Assembly (NCBI GenBank): GCA_963801065.1
Contig: CAWDDG010000003.1
Coordinates: 372,001-436,000, forward strand
Direction of reading: 5' to 3'
Source of the DNA: CAWDDG01 sp963801065
GTDB taxonomy: Bacteria; Actinomycetota; Actinomycetes; Jiangellales; Jiangellaceae
DNA length: 64,000 nucleotides
Within the stretch, counting starts at the first letter, position 1. Each line of letters starts with the position of its first letter. This document shows, one piece after another, positions 61,989 through 64,000 of the stretch. The notes under the pieces are model-generated. The model made no database searches and was not told where the DNA came from. It worked only from the letters and a program-made list of their open reading frames with translations. The position numbers and the translations under genes were made by a program.

Positions 61989-62483
61989 ATGAGAAGCATG
62001 CGCAGCGCCGGGATCTTGGTCTTTCGCAGAGTCGGCGGCGAGGTCGAGGTGCTCCTCGGTCACATGGGCGGGCCGTTCTGGGATCGGCGCGACGCTGGTG
62101 CGTGGTCGCTACCGAAGGGCGAGTACGACGACAGCGAGCGTCCCGAGGCGGCGGCGCGCCGCGAGTTCGAGGAAGAGCTCGGCCTGCCGGTGCCGGCCGG
62201 CGACCTGGCAGAGCTCGGGGCTGTCAAGCAGGCCGGGGGAAAGGTCGTGACGGCATTCGCGATCGAGGGTGACATCGACCCGAGTCTGGTCACACCCGGA
62301 ACGTTCACGATGGAATGGCCGAGGGGGACCGGCCAGATCCAGGAGTTCCCGGAGATCGACAGGGTCGCGTGGTTCGACCTCGAGCGGGCCCGGAAGAGCA
62401 TCGTGACCGGCCAGCGGGAGTTCCTCGACCGTCTGGCCGAGCGGCTCAGCGCCGCAAAGCAGCGACGGGAAGATCATCAGTGA
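61989..62483 (+). CDS. NUDIX hydrolase
   Basis: A 164-residue protein. The NUDIX box is recognisable as KGEYDDSERPEAAARREFEEELG, beginning at the conserved Gly and ending in the REFEEELG metal motif. It begins SAGILVFRRVGGEVEVLLGH, like diadenosine-polyphosphate hydrolases, and ends in DRLAERLSAAKQ. The exact substrate is unknown. It overlaps the following small gene by four bases. Confidence 0.9.
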   Translation: MRSMRSAGILVFRRVGGEVEVLLGHMGGPFWDRRDAGAWSLPKGEYDDSERPEAAARREFEEELGLPVPAGDLAELGAVKQAGGKVVTAFAIEGDIDPSLVTPGTFTMEWPRGTGQIQEFPEIDRVAWFDLERARKSIVTGQREFLDRLAERLSAAKQRREDHQ

Positions 62484-62710
62484 GGAAGTTAGCCTGGATC
62501 GCCGCCGTCGTGTTCGGCTTGTACCTCGTCGGCCGGGCCGTAATCGAACCCTTCGTGATCGACATTTCCGACCCGGCCACATACCGCGACGACTGGGGCG
62601 GGCCGAGCCTCCTCGGCGTCCTGGTGGTCCACTGCGGACCCGGCCTGATCGCTGCCGCCGCGATGGTGACAGTGCTGGTCCGTCGTCGCCGGTCGACCGA
62701 ACACGGGTGA
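62480..62710 (+). CDS. Small membrane protein
   Basis: A 76-residue protein with two helices (about 2-22 and 45-67) on either side of a polar loop, ending in the basic RRRRSTEHG. No family recognised. GTG start overlaps the NUDIX stop as GTGA, so it is probably translated with it. Confidence 0.65.
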   Translation: MRKLAWIAAVVFGLYLVGRAVIEPFVIDISDPATYRDDWGGPSLLGVLVVHCGPGLIAAAAMVTVLVRRRRSTEHG

Positions 62711-62717
62711 GGGCGCA

Positions 62718-63107
62718 GTGGAACAGACGTACAGCGTGGAGCGTGCCCGAGCGGTCCTTGCCGAGCTCCGGCCCACGATCGACGATCTGATCGCCGTGCG
62801 GGCCGCGGCGGCTGAGCTCGGTGCGGCGGTCCGCGACGGCGTCGCGTCGCCGTTGGGCGGGCTTCCGGAGCTGAAAGCGGCTCAGGCCCGGCTCGACGAG
62901 CTGCTGTCCGCATTCGCTGCGCTCGACGTGCAGATCAAGGGCGTCGCCCCCTTGCTGCTCGACTTCCCGGCGGAGCTCGATGGCGTCCCGGTGCTGCTCT
63001 GCTGGCTCGAGGGCGACGCCGAGCTGGCGTGGTACCACCGAGCCGACCTGGGGTTCGCCGGCCGGCGGCGCCTGACCTCCGACCACCTGGCATCTGGTAG
63101 TACATGA
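62718..63107 (+). CDS. DUF2203 family protein
   Basis: A 129-residue soluble protein. It has the DUF2203 course: YSVERARAVLAELRPTIDDL, a helical middle, and LLDFPAELDGVPVLLCWLEG followed by WYHRADLGFAGRRRL. Function unknown. It follows the membrane protein by seven bases and overlaps the cupin gene by four. Confidence 0.85.
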   Translation: MEQTYSVERARAVLAELRPTIDDLIAVRAAAAELGAAVRDGVASPLGGLPELKAAQARLDELLSAFAALDVQIKGVAPLLLDFPAELDGVPVLLCWLEGDAELAWYHRADLGFAGRRRLTSDHLASGST

Positions 63108-63508
63108 GCATGTACCAGGTCGACATCGCCGCAGCGGCCCGATCGAACGACGCCTTCCGCCGGGTCTTGCACACCACTGGTCATGTCCAGCTCGTCGTGA
63201 TGACACTGCGGCCCGGTGAGGACATCGGTGCCGAGGTCCACGAGCACAACGACCAGGTCCTCACGTTCGTCGACGGCAGCGTGCGCGCCGAGGTGGGCGA
63301 CGACACCAGCCAGGTAGGCCAGGGCGATGTCGTGGTCGTCCCGGCCGGAACCCGGCACAACTTCACCAACGTGGGCGACGGCCCGGTGCGGCTCTACACG
63401 CTCTACAGTCCGCCGGACCACAGCCCCGACACGATCCATCCGACCAAGGCCGACGCTGAGGCCGCGGAACGCGAGCACAGCGACGTCCCGCCATCCGAAC
63501 ACGACTAG
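63104..63508 (+). CDS. Cupin-domain protein
   Basis: A 134-residue single-cupin protein. Motif 1 is G-X5-H-X-H-like, here AEVHEHNDQVLTFVDG. Motif 2 is GDVVVVPAGTRHNFTN. The His residues could bind a metal. It resembles cupins that carry a C-terminal acidic tail. The start is an ATG in an ATGA overlap. Confidence 0.88.
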   Translation: MSMYQVDIAAAARSNDAFRRVLHTTGHVQLVVMTLRPGEDIGAEVHEHNDQVLTFVDGSVRAEVGDDTSQVGQGDVVVVPAGTRHNFTNVGDGPVRLYTLYSPPDHSPDTIHPTKADAEAAEREHSDVPPSEHD

Positions 63509-63529
63509 GGCGTGTCAGCCGTCGTCAAT

Positions 63530-63616
63530 TGGCACGCTCGGCAACTGTGTTTGGCACGCCGAGCTGGTGTGATGGCGCCCGAGTTGCACAGGTTTGTGGA
63601 GCGGCGCAGCGTGCCA
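63530..63616. repeat. 87-bp dispersed repeat, copy 3
   Basis: TGGCACGCT (63530) and TGGCACGCC (63552) are 22 bp apart. The core GCGCCCGAGTTG (63575-63586) and GTTTGTGGA (63592-63600) follow, and CAGCGTGCCA ends at 63616. The base pair next to the ends is AT/AT, again complementary. It lies between the cupin gene and hemB, which face each other. Confidence 0.85.
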
Positions 63617-63674
63617 ATCGGCAAAACGGACGCCGTGACGCTGCCGCGGCCAGCCGACAGCTGGCTGCATCGCG

Positions 63675-64000
63675 TCAGCGCGCGGAACGTGCGACCTCGA
63701 CGGCCCAGTACGTCAGCACTATGTCCGCGCCGGCGCGGCGTACCGAGGTGAGTGTCTCGGCGATCACCCGGTCCCGGTCGATCCAGCCCTGAGCGGCCGC
63801 TGCCTCGACCATCGCGTACTCGCCTGACACCTGGTACGCCGCCACCGGAACATCGACCAGGGCGCGCACTTTCGACACCACGTCGAGGTAGGACATGGCC
63901 GGCTTGACCATGATCATGTCCGCGCCTTCGGCCACGTCGAGCCGCACCTCACGCAGTGCTTCGAGTCCGTTCGCGGGATCCTGCTGGTACGTACGCCGGT
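63675..64000 (-). CDS. hemB: Delta-aminolevulinic acid dehydratase (3' end)
   Basis: The gene enters from the right edge; the last 108 codons are here. They read TYQQDPANGLEALREVRLDV and then EGADMIMVKPAMSYLDVVS, with the second Schiff-base Lys of the family in MVKPA, VAAYQVSGEYAMVEAAAAQG and a final LTYWAVEVARSAR. The enzyme condenses two 5-aminolevulinates in heme synthesis. The hemL gene on the same strand suggests an ancestral hem cluster. Confidence 0.92.
   Translation of the reverse strand, partial: RRTYQQDPANGLEALREVRLDVAEGADMIMVKPAMSYLDVVSKVRALVDVPVAAYQVSGEYAMVEAAAAQGWIDRDRVIAETLTSVRRAGADIVLTYWAVEVARSAR

Noticed and set aside
1..64000. tRNA, rRNA, CRISPR arrays, transposases, integrases
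   Set aside because: None could be recognised on either strand by reading; a covariance search for tRNAs was not possible here.

Overview
The window is a high-GC chromosomal segment of an actinobacterium. The evidence is the strongly GC-biased codon use, many GTG starts, translational coupling through GTGA/ATGA overlaps, menaquinone biosynthesis genes, a System II cytochrome c pathway, a DUF397/XRE-DUF5753 pair and a DevR/DevS-like two-component system. The exact order cannot be set from sequence reading alone. No rRNA, tRNA, CRISPR array, transposase or phage gene was recognised.

Layout. 1-2915 (minus): start of a second, partial complex I operon (nuoA2, nuoB2, a DUF3500 gene, nuoC2, nuoH2 running off the left edge). 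3292-6202 (plus, divergent): korA-korB, a 2-oxoacid:ferredoxin oxidoreductase. 6579-8240: a secreted GH26-like glycosidase. 25429-8625 (minus): a complete 14-gene nuoA-N operon followed by a long-chain polyprenyl diphosphate synthase. 25518-39161: quinone genes, namely a geranylgeranyl-reductase-family enzyme, menG, menF (frameshifted), menD, menC, menB, menE and menA, with a secreted M14 carboxypeptidase and a lipoprotein among them. 39494-41148: a small DUF397 protein, an XRE regulator and the frameshifted remnant of a SAM-dependent methyltransferase. 41217-43755: DUF4229, a PLP-dependent dehydratase, a PLDc_N protein and a B3/4 protein. 49884-43796 (minus): hemL, a histidine phosphatase, tlpA, ccdA, resB and ccsB (frameshifted). 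50034-54155: a large membrane protein with a hydrolase-like tail, a DinB-family polymerase and a DUF1905 protein. 54223-61223: a dormancy-type island (Acg-like nitroreductase, DevR, DevS, DoxX-like protein, flavodoxin, PPOX-fold protein, PPK2, CBS-pair protein) with three matching palindromic boxes. 61434-63508: a run of small genes (GNAT, NUDIX, small membrane protein, DUF2203, cupin). 63675-64000: the 3' end of hemB.

Most genes serve one theme. KorAB and the partial complex I may feed electrons from reduced ferredoxin into the quinone pool. The full complex I feeds electrons from NADH. The men genes and the polyprenyl synthase make the menaquinone. The ccs/res genes mature cytochrome c, and hemL/hemB supply heme. 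The DevR/DevS island is the kind of module that responds to hypoxia or redox stress.

The least explained features are dispersed palindromic elements. Three intergenic elements of exactly 87 bp share one architecture (two direct repeats 22 bp apart plus an inverted copy). A second family of about 100 bp occurs once between menC and menD and once in frame inside resB, with a compensatory base change in its stem. A 69-bp palindrome sits in frame in the 3' end of nuoI. Four genes carry reading-frame breaks, all of net +1.
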